Source of the DNA: Collimonas humicola
GTDB lineage: Bacteria; Pseudomonadota; Gammaproteobacteria; Burkholderiales; Burkholderiaceae_D
DNA: 64,000 nt
Assembly (NCBI RefSeq): GCF_018304945.1
Contig: NZ_JAGQEE010000012.1
Span: 1-64,000, forward strand
Direction: 5' to 3'
The notes under the pieces are model-generated. The model did no database searches. It was not told the origin of the DNA and saw only the letters and a program-made list of their open reading frames with translations. Numbering within the stretch: the first letter of the stretch is position 1; the number at the start of each line of letters is the position of its first letter. A program made the position numbers and the translations under genes. Below, piece by piece: positions 6,882 to 17,084 of this stretch.

Positions 6882-9281
6882 ATGATCAAACAGGTGATCC
6901 CACTCATCAAACGGGTGGCGTTTCGCCAATGGCTGGCGATTACCATACTGATGCTGATCGTGGCCGGCAGCATGGGCTATGTGAATGGCCTGGGGCGGCT
7001 CGACACCACCCTGTACGACCAGTTCATGCGCGCCGACTCGCGGCCGGCGCGCGACGACATCATCATCGTCGCCATCGACGACTACAGCATCAGCAAACTG
7101 GGGCGCTGGCCGTGGGAACGCAACCTGCACGCCAAGCTGCTGAACCGCGTCATGCACGCCAATCCGCTGGCGATCGGGCTCGATGTCATCATGCCGGAAG
7201 CGGAGCAGGGGCAAACGCAGGGTCAGCGCGCCGACGACCGCGCGCTGACCAAAGCGCTGACCGCGAGCAAGCTGACCGTGCTGCCGATCGTGGTGGCCAG
7301 CGCCGGGCCAGGCTTGAAAGCATTGCCGCCGACTCCCGAATTCATGGACGCCGCGCGCGCGCTCGGCCACATCCATCTGGAACTCGATTCGGACGGCGTG
7401 GTGCGCAGCGTCTTCCTGCAAGAAGGCCAGGATGGCAAGTGGTGGCCGCATTTTGCGGTAGCGCTGGCGGGCGTAGCCGGACAAAAGATCACCGATGCCG
7501 CCGGCAACCTGCCCGGCGCCCGCCTGGGTGCGATGCCGCCTGAGGTCGAACCGCACAAGTCGGACAGCTGGCAGCGCGACTACCAGATCCAGATCCCGTT
7601 CGCCGGCGGCACCGGCCATTTCCGCTCGGTGCCGTATGCCTCGGTGTTGCGCGGCGACGTTCCCGATCAGTTTTTCACCGGTAAATATGTGTTGATCGGC
7701 GCCACTGCGCTTGGCATGGCGGACACCTTCCCAACGCCCGTCTCGGGCACCTCCGGGGTCATGCCCGGCATAGAAATCAATGCCAATATCCTGGCCGGCC
7801 TGCTTGACCACAAGACCATCAGCATTGCGCGTCCCTTGCAGACGGCGCTGTTCAGCATCATTCCGGTACTGATCGCACTGTCCAGCTATCTGCTGTGGAC
7901 GCCGCGCATCTCGCTGCTGATTACCGCCGCCCTGATGGTGCTGACCATGGCGGTCAGCTATTTCCTGCTGACGCTGGGGATATGGATCGCGCCGACCGCC
8001 GCCCTGATCGCGCTGGCGATTGCGCATCCGATATGGAACTGGATCCGCCTGGAATCGGCGATTTCCTATCTCGGGCAGGAATTCATGCTCCTCGACCAGG
8101 AGCCGCATCTGTTGCCGGAAGTGAACACCGAGCGCGCTCCGCAGCAGGTGGAAGACTTGCTTGAGCAGCGCATCAACGCCATGCGCGTGGCGGCGCGCCG
8201 GGTACGCGATTTGCGCCAGTTCATTTCCGACAGCGTCAACAGCCTGCCGGACGCCACCCTGATCACCACCATCGACGGCCATGTGCTGGTTTCCAATCAG
8301 TTTGCGCGCGACTACTTCGCCGCCGCGGGCATCCGCAATATCGACGGCGCGCTGCTGCCTTACCTGTTCTCCAACATGAGCACGCCGCAGGCGACCAATA
8401 CTTCGGCCAACCATACCTTCAGCTGGTGGGACCTGATCGACCTGGAACACGTTTCCACGCTCACCAGCGGCACTACGGTGCAGGATCAGCAGGGACGCGA
8501 CCTGCTGATCAAGAGCGGCCCCTGCCACTCGGCGCACCATGTGCTGACCGGCTGGATCGTCAGCATCGTCGACATCACCATCATCCGCGCCGCCGAGCGC
8601 AGCCGCGATGAAACCCTGCGTTTCCTGTCGCACGACATGCGCGCGCCCCAGGCTTCGATCCTGGCCTTGCTGGAACTGCAAGGCAACCCCGCCTCAGCCT
8701 TGCCGCAAAAGGAATTCTTCGCGCGCCTGGAGCAAGCGGCCCGCAAAACCCTCGGGCTGGCCGACAATTTCGTCCAGCTGGCGCGCGCCGAATCGTCGGA
8801 ATACCGGCTGGAAGAAGTCGATTTCCAGGACGTGCTGTACGACGCCGTCGATGAAATGTGGAGCCTGGCCAACAACAAGAAAATCGAGCTGATCACCGAC
8901 ATCGAGGGGCCGGAGTTCCTGACCAATATCGACCGTTCGCTGATGGCGCGTGCGCTGTGCAACCTGATTTCCAACGCCATCAGCTACAGCCTGCCGGACA
9001 CCCGGATTACCTGCACCCTGCGCCTGAAATACGTCAAATTGCTGCCGCAGGTGATATGCCGCATCAGCGACCAGGGCTTCGGCATTGCGCCGCACGACCA
9101 GGTCAAGCTGTTCCAGCGTTATCAAAGAGTCAGCGCCCCCGGCCAGCCGCACTCGGACGGCACCGGCCTCGGCCTGGTATTCGTCAAAACCGTGGTCGAA
9201 CGCCATTTCGGCGAAATCTCGCTGGAAAGCACTTTAGGCGAAGGCAGCACATTTATTGTCACTTTGCCAGCCATCAGCTGA
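6882..9281 (+). CDS. CHASE2-domain sensor histidine kinase
   Basis: The 799-residue protein begins with a membrane segment (about 16-34), then a large extracytoplasmic CHASE2 domain (about 40-310) containing VLIGATALGMADTFPTPV, then three membrane segments (about 320-400). A PAS-like region (about 455-570) precedes the kinase core. The H box FLSHDMRAPQ carries phospho-acceptor H584; the N box NLISNAISYS and the G boxes DQGFGIAP and GTGLGLVF are present, so it should be active. The neighbouring response regulator is the likely phosphorylation target. Confidence 0.93.
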   Translation: MIKQVIPLIKRVAFRQWLAITILMLIVAGSMGYVNGLGRLDTTLYDQFMRADSRPARDDIIIVAIDDYSISKLGRWPWERNLHAKLLNRVMHANPLAIGLDVIMPEAEQGQTQGQRADDRALTKALTASKLTVLPIVVASAGPGLKALPPTPEFMDAARALGHIHLELDSDGVVRSVFLQEGQDGKWWPHFAVALAGVAGQKITDAAGNLPGARLGAMPPEVEPHKSDSWQRDYQIQIPFAGGTGHFRSVPYASVLRGDVPDQFFTGKYVLIGATALGMADTFPTPVSGTSGVMPGIEINANILAGLLDHKTISIARPLQTALFSIIPVLIALSSYLLWTPRISLLITAALMVLTMAVSYFLLTLGIWIAPTAALIALAIAHPIWNWIRLESAISYLGQEFMLLDQEPHLLPEVNTERAPQQVEDLLEQRINAMRVAARRVRDLRQFISDSVNSLPDATLITTIDGHVLVSNQFARDYFAAAGIRNIDGALLPYLFSNMSTPQATNTSANHTFSWWDLIDLEHVSTLTSGTTVQDQQGRDLLIKSGPCHSAHHVLTGWIVSIVDITIIRAAERSRDETLRFLSHDMRAPQASILALLELQGNPASALPQKEFFARLEQAARKTLGLADNFVQLARAESSEYRLEEVDFQDVLYDAVDEMWSLANNKKIELITDIEGPEFLTNIDRSLMARALCNLISNAISYSLPDTRITCTLRLKYVKLLPQVICRISDQGFGIAPHDQVKLFQRYQRVSAPGQPHSDGTGLGLVFVKTVVERHFGEISLESTLGEGSTFIVTLPAIS

Positions 9282-9355
9282 GCCAGGCGCGGCTGTATTA
9301 CTGGCGGGCATAGCTGGTATTGGCTGCCTGGCGATTCGATCCGGGCGACTAAGAG

Positions 9356-9361
9356 TATAAT
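9356..9361 (+). promoter_or_regulatory. Possible -10 box of hemA
   Basis: A perfect TATAAT lies 58 bases upstream of hemA in the only gap between it and the kinase gene. No good -35 is seen 16-18 bases upstream, so the call rests on the -10 alone. Confidence 0.3.
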
Positions 9362-9418
9362 CGCGAGTTAACAATATTGTTGCCCGAATAAGCACCCTTC
9401 CCGTCCGTAACCGCCTCT

Positions 9419-10708
9419 ATGCACCTGCTAACCGTCGGACTCAACCACACCACCGCGCCTGTTTCCTTGCGCGAAAAGGTGGCTTTCCCGGCTGACCAGA
9501 TCGGTCAGGCGGTGATGGCGGCGCGCGCCTGGTTCAGCGGCGGCAACGACGTCAACATGTCGGACGAAGCGGCGATCCTGTCAACCTGCAACCGCACCGA
9601 GCTGTATGCCGCTGGCAACCTGCAGCATGGCGTCGATGCTGCCATCGATTCCACCGCGCACTTCCTGGCCCACTATCACCAGCTGCCCTACACCGACCTG
9701 CGTCCGCATCTGTACACGCTGCCGCAGGACAATGCCGTGCGCCACGCCTTCCGCGTCGCCTCCGGACTGGATTCGATGGTGCTGGGCGAGGCGCAGATCC
9801 TGGGGCAGATGAAAGACGCGGTGCGTCACGCCGAAGCGGCGGGCGGGCTCGGCACCTATCTGCACCAGCTGTTCCAACGCACCTTTGCGGTCGCCAAGGA
9901 AGTGCGCAGCACCACGGAAATCGGCGCCCACAGCGTTTCCATGGCGGCGGCGGCGGTGCGCATGTCGGAACGGATTTTCGATACCGTCGCCGGCCAGCAC
10001 GTGCTGTTCATCGGCGCCGGCGAAATGATCGAGCTGTGCGCCACCCACTTTGCCGCGCAAAACCCGAAATCGCTGACGGTCGCCAACCGCACCATGGAAC
10101 GCGCCGAGCTGCTGGCGCATCGTTTCAACGGCCAGGCGATCCGGCTGATCGATTTGCCGACGCAGCTGGGCAAATACGACATCATCGTTTCCTGCACCGC
10201 ATCCAGCCTGCCCATCATCGGCCTCGGCATGGTCGAGCGCGCCGTCAAGGCGCGCCGCCACAAGCCGATGTTCATGCTGGACCTGGCGGTACCGCGCGAT
10301 ATCGAGACGGAAATCGGCCGCCTCGACGATATCTTCCTGTACACCGTCGACGACCTTGGCGCTATCGTGCAAACCGGCATGGAAAATCGCCAGGCCGCCG
10401 TGGCCCAGGCGGAAGCCATCATTGAAACCCGCGTGCAGTCATTCATGCACTGGGTCGATAACCGGGTCGTGGTGCCGGTGATCCAGGACCTGCAAGAATC
10501 GAGCGAAGCAATGCGCCGGCTGGAACTGGAACGCGCCCGCAAGATGCTGGCCAAGGGTGAAGACATCGAAGTGGTGCTGGAAGCACTGTCCAAAGGCCTC
10601 ACCGCCAAATTCATGCACGGCCCGCAACAGGCCTTGCACAATGCCCAGGGCGACGAACGCGCGCGCCTGGCAGCCCTCCTGCCGCAACTGTTCCGCACCA
10701 AGCGTTAG
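9419..10708 (+). CDS. hemA: Glutamyl-tRNA reductase
   Basis: HemA reduces glutamyl-tRNA(Glu) to glutamate-1-semialdehyde, the first committed step of C5 tetrapyrrole synthesis. The 429 residues include the substrate loop STCNRTE with catalytic C57, [17 protein letters not shown], a Rossmann NADPH site ([10 protein letters not shown]) and a C-terminal dimerisation helix. Length and order match the family. It heads a hemA-prfA-(dsbB)-prmC run, a widespread bacterial arrangement. Confidence 0.97.
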   Translation: MHLLTVGLNHTTAPVSLREKVAFPADQIGQAVMAARAWFSGGNDVNMSDEAAILSTCNRTELYAAGNLQHGVDAAIDSTAHFLAHYHQLPYTDLRPHLYTLPQDNAVRHAFRVASGLDSMVLGEAQILGQMKDAVRHAEAAGGLGTYLHQLFQRTFAVAKEVRSTTEIGAHSVSMAAAAVRMSERIFDTVAGQHVLFIGAGEMIELCATHFAAQNPKSLTVANRTMERAELLAHRFNGQAIRLIDLPTQLGKYDIIVSCTASSLPIIGLGMVERAVKARRHKPMFMLDLAVPRDIETEIGRLDDIFLYTVDDLGAIVQTGMENRQAAVAQAEAIIETRVQSFMHWVDNRVVVPVIQDLQESSEAMRRLELERARKMLAKGEDIEVVLEALSKGLTAKFMHGPQQALHNAQGDERARLAALLPQLFRTKR

Positions 10709-10811
10709 CGCATCTGCGCTGCTCCCGTGCACAGACGCGCTTCGCCGTGTCAAGCTGCCGGCGCTTTACTGTCCAACGCTTCAACCCGTCTACTTCTGAC
10801 CGAAATACGCC

Positions 10812-11894
10812 ATGAAACCATCAATGCTCGCCAAACTCGACCAACTCGCCAACCGCCTGGTCGAGGTCAATGACCTGCTCATGCAGGAAGATGCGACCGC
10901 CAGCATGGACAACTATCGCAAGCTGTCGCGCGAACATGCTGAACTGGGACCGCTGGTAGAACTGTACCAATCGTATCAGCAGGCCGTCGGCGACATCGAA
11001 GCGGCGCAGGAAATGCAGTCCGATCCGGACATGAAAGAATTCGCCCAGGATGAAATCACGGCGGCCAAGGCGCGCATGGAGCAGCTGGAAGGCGACCTGC
11101 AAAAAATGCTGCTGCCGAAAGACCCCAACGACGAACGCAATATTTTCCTGGAAATCCGCGCCGGCACCGGCGGCGACGAATCGGCGCTGTTCGCCGGCGA
11201 CCTGCTGCGCATGTACACCCGCTTCGCCGAACGCAACCGCTGGCAGGTCGAAATGGTGTCTGAATCGGCTTCGGAAATCGGCGGCTACAAGGAAGTGATC
11301 GTGCGCGTGCTCGGCTTCGGCGCCTATTCCAAGCTCAAGTTCGAATCCGGCGGCCATCGCGTACAACGCGTGCCGGCGACCGAAACCCAGGGCCGCATCC
11401 ATACCTCGGCCTGCACCGTGGCCATCATGCCGGAGGCGGACGAGGTCGGCGACGTCGACATCAATCCGGCAGATATCCGCATCGACACCTACCGCGCCTC
11501 GGGCGCTGGCGGCCAGCACATCAACAAGACCGATTCCGCGGTGCGCATCACGCATATGCCGACCGGCATCGTGGTCGAATGCCAGGACGACCGCAGCCAG
11601 CACAAGAACAAGGCCTCGGCCCTGAAGGTGCTGGCGGCGCGCATCAAGGACGGCCAGCTGCGCGCACAGCAATCGCAGGAAGCGGCAACCCGCAAGTCCC
11701 TGATCGGCTCGGGCGACCGCAGCGAACGGATCCGCACCTACAATTTTCCGCAGGGCCGCATGACCGACCATCGCATCAACCTGACCTTGTACAAGCTCGA
11801 TTTCATCATGGATGGCGATCTCACGGAGCTGACCAACGCCCTGGCGGCCGAACATCAGGCTGACTTGCTGGCGGCGCTGGGGGATGCGATCTAG
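10812..11894 (+). CDS. prfA: Peptide chain release factor 1
   Basis: RF1 recognises UAA and UAG stops and triggers peptide release. The 360-residue length and the GGQ motif at residues 233-235 ([15 protein letters not shown]) match E. coli RF1. The GGQ glutamine is the methylation target of PrmC, encoded downstream. The start ATG lies 103 bases after hemA. Confidence 0.97.
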   Translation: MKPSMLAKLDQLANRLVEVNDLLMQEDATASMDNYRKLSREHAELGPLVELYQSYQQAVGDIEAAQEMQSDPDMKEFAQDEITAAKARMEQLEGDLQKMLLPKDPNDERNIFLEIRAGTGGDESALFAGDLLRMYTRFAERNRWQVEMVSESASEIGGYKEVIVRVLGFGAYSKLKFESGGHRVQRVPATETQGRIHTSACTVAIMPEADEVGDVDINPADIRIDTYRASGAGGQHINKTDSAVRITHMPTGIVVECQDDRSQHKNKASALKVLAARIKDGQLRAQQSQEAATRKSLIGSGDRSERIRTYNFPQGRMTDHRINLTLYKLDFIMDGDLTELTNALAAEHQADLLAALGDAI

Positions 11895-12019
11895 CCGATT
11901 GCGGGGCAGATCAGATAAAAAACGCCTATGCTACTGTCTGGCCCGGAACCAAGCAGCAGCGGCACTATCTGATGCTCGGCATGACCATGGCTTCTTCGAC
12001 CACCATACATCGATAAAAA

Positions 12020-12520
12020 ATGAAAACATCCAAATCCATTTTGCTTGCAGTCGCTTTCATCTGCCTGGCCATCCTCGGCGCTGCCCTGTACTTGCAGCAC
12101 TACCAGAACATGCAGCCTTGCCCCTTGTGCGTGATCCAGCGCTATGCTTTCGCGGTGATCGCGCTGATCTGCCTGATTTGCGCCGGCCTGCCGGCGGGCG
12201 CCCAGAAAGCCGGCGCCGGTCTCGGCATCCTGGCCGCACTGGGCGGCGCCGGCACCGCCATCTGGCACCTGTGGATCATCGCCCATCCAGCCGTCTCTTG
12301 CGGCCGCGATGTACTGGAAGCGCCGATGAACGCCTTGCCGCCTGCGACCTTGCTGCCATCGGTATTCCAGGTAGACGCCTTTGCGCTCTGCACCACTGCC
12401 TACGATCCGATCATGGGCCTGTCGATACCGCAATGGTCTTTGCTGGGTTTTGTCATACTGCTGGTAATCCTTGTGGCTACTTTGTTCAAACGCGGTAACG
12501 GCAGCAATCGCCGCTACTGA
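12020..12520 (+). CDS. dsbB: Disulfide bond formation protein DsbB
   Basis: DsbB reoxidises periplasmic DsbA and passes electrons to quinone. The 166-residue product has four membrane segments and both cysteine pairs: C34/C37 in QPCPLCVIQR and C94/C124 in the second periplasmic loop. It sits between prfA and prmC, which are usually adjacent, with 125 bases upstream and 23 downstream, so it may be transcribed with either. Longer open frames across the same bases in another frame are shadows. Confidence 0.93.
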   Translation: MKTSKSILLAVAFICLAILGAALYLQHYQNMQPCPLCVIQRYAFAVIALICLICAGLPAGAQKAGAGLGILAALGGAGTAIWHLWIIAHPAVSCGRDVLEAPMNALPPATLLPSVFQVDAFALCTTAYDPIMGLSIPQWSLLGFVILLVILVATLFKRGNGSNRRY

Positions 12521-12543
12521 TCTGCCCCCGGACTGGTGCTGAC

Positions 12544-13419
12544 ATGACAGGGATTGCCGACACATTCACGGTAGAAGCCGGCTGCAGTATCGGCGCGCTC
12601 TTGAAGCAAGCACCGCTGGCGCCGCTGGAAAACCGTATCCTGCTGATGCACGCGCTGCAACTGACCCGCATCCAGCTGATTACACAAGATGAGCGCTGCA
12701 TCGATGCGCAACAGGCGCGGCAGTTGTCAGCCCTGTTTGGCCGGCGCCTGCGCGGCGAGCCGATTGCCTACATTATCGGCCAGCGCGAATTTTACGGCCT
12801 GCCGCTGGAAGTCACGCCGGACGTTTTGATTCCCCGCCCCGAAACTGAACTGCTGGTGGACCTCGCCTTGCAGCATCTGCCGTCCGATAGCCGGCAGCAG
12901 CTGAGCGTGCTTGACCTCGGCACCGGCTCCGGCGCCATTGCCATCGCCATTGCTCACAGCCGCCCCGATCTTGAGGTGACCGCACTGGACGTCAGCGGCG
13001 CTGCGCTGGCGGTGGCCGGCCGCAATGCGACCCGCCATCTGCAGCATGAGCAGGGAGCATTCCGGCTTCTGCAAAGCAATTGGTACAGCGCGCTGGGCGA
13101 ACAGCAATTCGATGTCATCGTCGCCAATCCGCCTTATATCGTCGCCGGCGACCAGCATCTTGCCGAAGGCGATTTGCGCTTTGAACCGCAGGATGCCTTG
13201 ACCGATCATGCGGATGGCTTGAGCGCGCTGCGCAGCATTATCGACGGCGCCGGCCGCTATCTGAAGAACGGCGGCTGGCTGCTGATGGAACACGGCTACG
13301 ATCAGGCGTCCGCTGTGCGCGCCTTGTTGCAGGCGCAGCAGTTCGAGGCTGTGCAAAGCTGGCAGGACCTGGCCGAGATTGAACGCGTCAGCGGCGGCAG
13401 GCGGCCTGCAACAGGTTGA
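12544..13419 (+). CDS. prmC: Release factor glutamine methyltransferase PrmC
   Basis: PrmC N5-methylates the glutamine of the GGQ motif in RF1 and RF2 using S-adenosylmethionine. The 291 residues contain the N-terminal helical substrate domain, the SAM motif LDLGTGSGAIAIA and the catalytic NPPY motif (VANPPYI). It shares its pathway with prfA just upstream. A bidirectional terminator follows its stop. Confidence 0.96.
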   Translation: MTGIADTFTVEAGCSIGALLKQAPLAPLENRILLMHALQLTRIQLITQDERCIDAQQARQLSALFGRRLRGEPIAYIIGQREFYGLPLEVTPDVLIPRPETELLVDLALQHLPSDSRQQLSVLDLGTGSGAIAIAIAHSRPDLEVTALDVSGAALAVAGRNATRHLQHEQGAFRLLQSNWYSALGEQQFDVIVANPPYIVAGDQHLAEGDLRFEPQDALTDHADGLSALRSIIDGAGRYLKNGGWLLMEHGYDQASAVRALLQAQQFEAVQSWQDLAEIERVSGGRRPATG

Positions 13420-13428
13420 TCAGCAAAT

Positions 13429-13457
13429 AAAAAAGCGCGGCATGCCGCGCTTTTTTT
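13429..13457. terminator. Bidirectional terminator between prmC and aqpZ
   Basis: A palindromic stem GCGCGGCA/TGCCGCGC is flanked by an A run on the left and a T run on the right, so it can stop transcription from prmC on the plus strand and from aqpZ on the minus strand. Confidence 0.9.
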
Positions 13458-13479
13458 ACTTTCTTGCCGGACCAGAGAA

Positions 13480-14175
13480 TCAGTCCTTCTCGCCCCAGAT
13501 CGCCGGATACACAATCCCGGCAAGCAAGGCGCCAACCAGCGGCGCTACCCAGAACAGCCACAGCTGCTGCAATGCCCAGCCGCCGACGAACAGCGCTTGG
13601 CTGGTGCTGCGCGCAGGATTGACCGAGGTGTTGGTGACCGGGATGCTGATCAGGTGGATCAAGGTCAGGCACAAGCCGATCGCGATTGGCGCAAAGCCGG
13701 CCGGCGCACGCTTGTCGGTGGCGCCCAGGATCACGATCAGGAAGACGAAGGTCATCACGATTTCGCAGATCAAGGCAGCGCTCATCGAATACAGGCCAGG
13801 TGAATGTTCGCCGTAGCCGTTGGCCGCGAAGCCGCCGATTTCCGCGCCTGGTTTGCCGGTGGCGATCAGGTACAGGATGCCCGCGGCAATGATGCCGCCC
13901 ACCACCTGGGCGACCCAGTAAGGCAGGATTTCACTCTTGGGGAAACGGCCGGCGGTAGCCAGTCCCAGCGTCACTGCCGGATTCAGATGGCAACCGGAAA
14001 TATGGCCGATGGCAAACGCCATCGTCAGCACGGTCAGGCCGAACGCCAGCGCGACGCCGTGGAAACCGATGCCGAGGCCCGGAAAACCAGCCGCCAGCAC
14101 TGCGCTGCCGCAACCGCCGAGAACCAGCCAGAAAGTGCCGAGTGCTTCGGCGCCCAGACGTTTAGAGAGATGCAT
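13480..14175 (-). CDS. aqpZ: Aquaporin Z
   Basis: This six-helix water channel has both NPA boxes (HLNPAVTLG at residues 65-67 and SVNPARS at 186-188). The selectivity-filter residues H174, T183 and R189, with F45 in place of E. coli F43, indicate a water-selective AqpZ rather than a glycerol facilitator. The start is set at the ATG at 14175 because AGGAG lies six bases upstream; the frame stays open 28 codons further without a ribosome site. The protein is 231 residues. Confidence 0.95.
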   Translation of the reverse strand: MHLSKRLGAEALGTFWLVLGGCGSAVLAAGFPGLGIGFHGVALAFGLTVLTMAFAIGHISGCHLNPAVTLGLATAGRFPKSEILPYWVAQVVGGIIAAGILYLIATGKPGAEIGGFAANGYGEHSPGLYSMSAALICEIVMTFVFLIVILGATDKRAPAGFAPIAIGLCLTLIHLISIPVTNTSVNPARSTSQALFVGGWALQQLWLFWVAPLVGALLAGIVYPAIWGEKD

Positions 14176-14593
14176 ATTTGACTCCTGAAGAAATACTACT
14201 GTGTGATTTACCTGAACGGGCAACGGGCTAGCGGGTTGCACAGCATCGCCCAGTCGCATGCGGCCACAAGCATATTTGCTGACTCATCGACAAACAAGAA
14301 AAAAAATTATCATTTAACAATAATTTTCACTTTTCCAGCGATCCTCTCTCAGACTGGATAAATCCTACGTTCTGATGACAGAAATAATATTAATCAGACT
14401 AGATAAACCCTAAGGCCTGACGGCACAAATAATACCATCGAGAAATATATTGTGGCGGCATGGCAAGCAATTCCGAAGCCTTCGGGCGAGCAGGAATTCC
14501 GGGCCGCTTACTTTTCGGACTGTCAAGACTAGCGAAATTATCTGGATTGCGTATGATCCAACGCTTGATTTTCATTCTTAAGAACTAATTCTC
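14176..14593. other. Gene-free divergent region between aqpZ and tex
   Basis: This 418-base AT-rich stretch must hold the promoters of both divergent genes. It contains a two-copy 45-base direct repeat (listed separately) and a poly-A/ATTATC-rich segment around 14300-14335. No gene was seen, and no -10/-35 pair stood out. Confidence 0.4.
14350..14439. repeat. Two-copy imperfect tandem repeat, period 45
   Basis: Copy one starts CAGACTGGATAAATCCTA at 14350 and copy two CAGACTAGATAAACCCTA at 14395. The first 40 positions agree at 32, including a shared AAATAATA near the end. It lies in the aqpZ-tex divergent region and might be a pair of regulator sites or a local duplication. Confidence 0.6.
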
Positions 14594-16942
14594 ATGCTGC
14601 CTTCGATCGAACAACGCCTCGCCCTTGAACTTGCCGCCAAACCGGCGCAAGTCGCCGCTGCCGTCGCCCTGCTGGACGAAGGCGCGACCGTGCCTTTTAT
14701 CGCCCGCTACCGCAAGGAAGCCACCGGCGGCCTCGACGATATCCAGCTGCGGCTGCTGGAAGAACGCCTGCGTTACCTGCGTGAACTGGAAGCGCGCCGC
14801 GGCGCCATCCTGGCTTCGATCGAAGAACAGGGCAAGATGACGCCGGTGCTGCTGCAGGCAATCACCCTGGCGGAAGACAAGACCCGGCTGGAAGATCTCT
14901 ACCTGCCGTACAAACTCAAGCGCCGCACCAAGGCGCAGATCGCCGCGGAAGCAGGCCTGACTGTGCTGGCCGATGCGCTGCTGGCCGATCCGGAACTGAA
15001 TCCGGAACAGGAAGCCGAGAAATATATCAAGCCGGCCTTCAGCACTGACAACGGCGACAACCCCGGCGTTGCCGACGCCAAGGCCGCGCTGGATGGCGCG
15101 CGGCAAATCCTGATGGAGCGTTTTTCCGAAGATGCAACGCTGCTGCAGGCGCTGCGCGAATACCTGACCGAGCATGGCGTGGTCGAATCCAAAGTAGTGG
15201 AAGGCAAACAGGATGCCGGTGAAAAATTCGCCGACTACTTCGATTACTCGGAAACCATCGGCACCATTCCATCGCATCGCGCGCTGGCCTTGTTCCGCGG
15301 TCGCCGCGAAGAAATCCTCAACGTGGTGCTGCGCCTCGATACCGAAGAGGAAAAGCCAAAGTGGGATGCGCCGCACAATCCGTGCGAAGGCCGCATCGCT
15401 GCCCGTTTCGGCATCAGCAACAAGGGCCGCAGCGCCGATAAATGGCTCAGCGACACGGTGCGCTGGAGCTGGCGCGTCAAGGTCTTCATGCACCTGGAAA
15501 CCGAGCTGATGACCAAGTTGCGCGAAAAGGCCGAAGTCGAAGCGATCAATGTCTTCGCCCTCAACCTGAAAGCCTTGCTGCTGGCGGCGCCGGCCGGCCC
15601 GCGCGCCACCATGGGCCTGGATCCGGGCCTGCGCACCGGCGTCAAGGTGGCGGTGATCGACGCCACCGGCAAGGTGGTCGCCACCACTGCGATTTATCCG
15701 CACCAGCCGCGCAACGACTGGGACGGTTCGCTGCATACCTTGGCGCAGCTGGCGGAGCAGCACCAGGTCTCGCTGATCTCTATCGGCAACGGTACCGCTT
15801 CGCGCGAAACCGACAAGCTGGCGCAGGACCTGATCAAGCTGCGGCCGGAACTGAAACTGACCAAGATCGTGGTGTCGGAAGCCGGCGCCTCGGTTTACTC
15901 GGCATCCGAATTCGCTTCGCGCGAGCTGCCGGACATGGACGTCTCGCTGCGCGGTGCGGTATCGATTGCGCGCCGCCTGCAGGATCCGCTGGCGGAGCTG
16001 GTCAAGATCGATCCGAAATCGATCGGCGTCGGCCAGTACCAGCACGACGTCGGCCAGACGCAGCTGGCGCGCTCGCTCGATGCGGTGGTAGAGGACTGCG
16101 TGAATGCGGTCGGCGTCGACGTCAACACCGCCTCGGCGCCATTGTTGGCGCGCGTCTCCGGTCTCAATGCCAGCGTCGCGCAAAGCATCGTCACCTATCG
16201 CGACATGAAGGGCATGTTTACTTCGCGCGCGGCGTTGCGCGAGGTGCCGCGGCTGGGTGAAAAAACCTTTGAACAAGCCGCCGGCTTCCTGCGCGTCATG
16301 AACAGCGACAATCCGCTGGATGGCTCGGCGGTGCACCCGGAATCCTACCCGCTGGTGGAAAAAATCCTGGCTGACATCAGGAAGGACGTCAAGGGCGTCA
16401 TCGGCGACAGCAGGCTGCTGACCTCGCTCAATCCTGCCAAGTATGCCGATGAAAAATTCGGCGTGCCGACCATCGCCGACATCCTCAAGGAACTGGAAAA
16501 ACCGGGCCGCGACCCGCGTCCGGAATTCACCACCGCCACCTTCAAGGACGGCGTCGAAGAAATCCGCGACCTGCGGCCCGACATGATCCTGGAAGGCGTG
16601 GTCACCAATGTGGCGGCGTTCGGCGCCTTTGTCGACATCGGCGTGCATCAGGACGGCCTGGTGCATATTTCTGCGCTCTCCAATACTTTCGTCAAGGATC
16701 CGCACAGCGTGGTCAAGGCCGGCCAGGTAGTCAAGGTCAAGGTGCTGGAAGTCGATGAAAAGCGCAAGCGCATCGCGCTCACCATGCGCCTCAGCGACAG
16801 TGCGCCGGTAGCCGGCGCCAAGCCGGAGCAGCGGGCCGACCGCAACGACGCCAAGCGCCTGTCCCAGCATCAGCAACGGCAAACTGCCCCGGCCCCGGCC
16901 AACAACGCCATGGCTGCGGCTTTCGCCAAGCTGAAGGGATAA
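14594..16942 (+). CDS. tex: Transcription accessory protein Tex (S1-domain RNA-binding protein)
   Basis: Tex is a conserved nucleic-acid-binding protein involved in transcription and stress tolerance. The 782-residue product shows the Tex N-terminal region ([17 protein letters not shown]), the YqgF/RNase H-like central domain ([17 protein letters not shown], about 339-355), helix-hairpin-helix segments (about 510-560) and a C-terminal S1 domain (about 655-735, [19 protein letters not shown]). The tail is glutamine- and alanine-rich. It stands alone. Confidence 0.95.
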   Translation: MLPSIEQRLALELAAKPAQVAAAVALLDEGATVPFIARYRKEATGGLDDIQLRLLEERLRYLRELEARRGAILASIEEQGKMTPVLLQAITLAEDKTRLEDLYLPYKLKRRTKAQIAAEAGLTVLADALLADPELNPEQEAEKYIKPAFSTDNGDNPGVADAKAALDGARQILMERFSEDATLLQALREYLTEHGVVESKVVEGKQDAGEKFADYFDYSETIGTIPSHRALALFRGRREEILNVVLRLDTEEEKPKWDAPHNPCEGRIAARFGISNKGRSADKWLSDTVRWSWRVKVFMHLETELMTKLREKAEVEAINVFALNLKALLLAAPAGPRATMGLDPGLRTGVKVAVIDATGKVVATTAIYPHQPRNDWDGSLHTLAQLAEQHQVSLISIGNGTASRETDKLAQDLIKLRPELKLTKIVVSEAGASVYSASEFASRELPDMDVSLRGAVSIARRLQDPLAELVKIDPKSIGVGQYQHDVGQTQLARSLDAVVEDCVNAVGVDVNTASAPLLARVSGLNASVAQSIVTYRDMKGMFTSRAALREVPRLGEKTFEQAAGFLRVMNSDNPLDGSAVHPESYPLVEKILADIRKDVKGVIGDSRLLTSLNPAKYADEKFGVPTIADILKELEKPGRDPRPEFTTATFKDGVEEIRDLRPDMILEGVVTNVAAFGAFVDIGVHQDGLVHISALSNTFVKDPHSVVKAGQVVKVKVLEVDEKRKRIALTMRLSDSAPVAGAKPEQRADRNDAKRLSQHQQRQTAPAPANNAMAAAFAKLKG

Positions 16943-16958
16943 CAGTTAGGCAACTCCA

Positions 16959-16990
16959 TCAGCCGGCGCCGGTTCACTGGCGCTGGCTGA
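16959..16990. terminator. Strong hairpin after tex (no T run)
   Basis: TCAGCCGGCGCC and GGCGCTGGCTGA pair over 12 bp (one G-U) around an eight-base loop, 17 bases after the tex stop. No T tract follows, so it may protect the 3' end or act with Rho rather than as an intrinsic terminator. Confidence 0.45.
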
Positions 16991-17046
16991 ATCCAGGCCA
17001 CGCCGACAAAATCAGTCTGGACCTAATGCCGGGCCCCTTGTCATCG

Positions 17047-17052
17047 TATAAT
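17047..17052 (+). promoter_or_regulatory. Possible -10 box of the polyprenyl synthase gene
   Basis: A perfect TATAAT lies 32 bases upstream of the TTG start. The bases 16-18 upstream do not resemble a -35, so the call is tentative. Confidence 0.3.
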
Positions 17053-17084
17053 CACGGCACAATCGATTTCCAACAGGTTTTATT

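Noticed and set aside
5316-8681. A very long open frame on the minus strand opposite the LysM/FecR and CHASE2 kinase genes
   Set aside because: It is antisense to two well-supported genes, is rich in arginine, histidine, glutamine and aspartate with no recognisable domain, and is explained by codon bias of the real genes.
14585-16882. A long minus-strand open frame opposite tex
   Set aside because: Antisense shadow of a high-GC gene; tex has full domain support.
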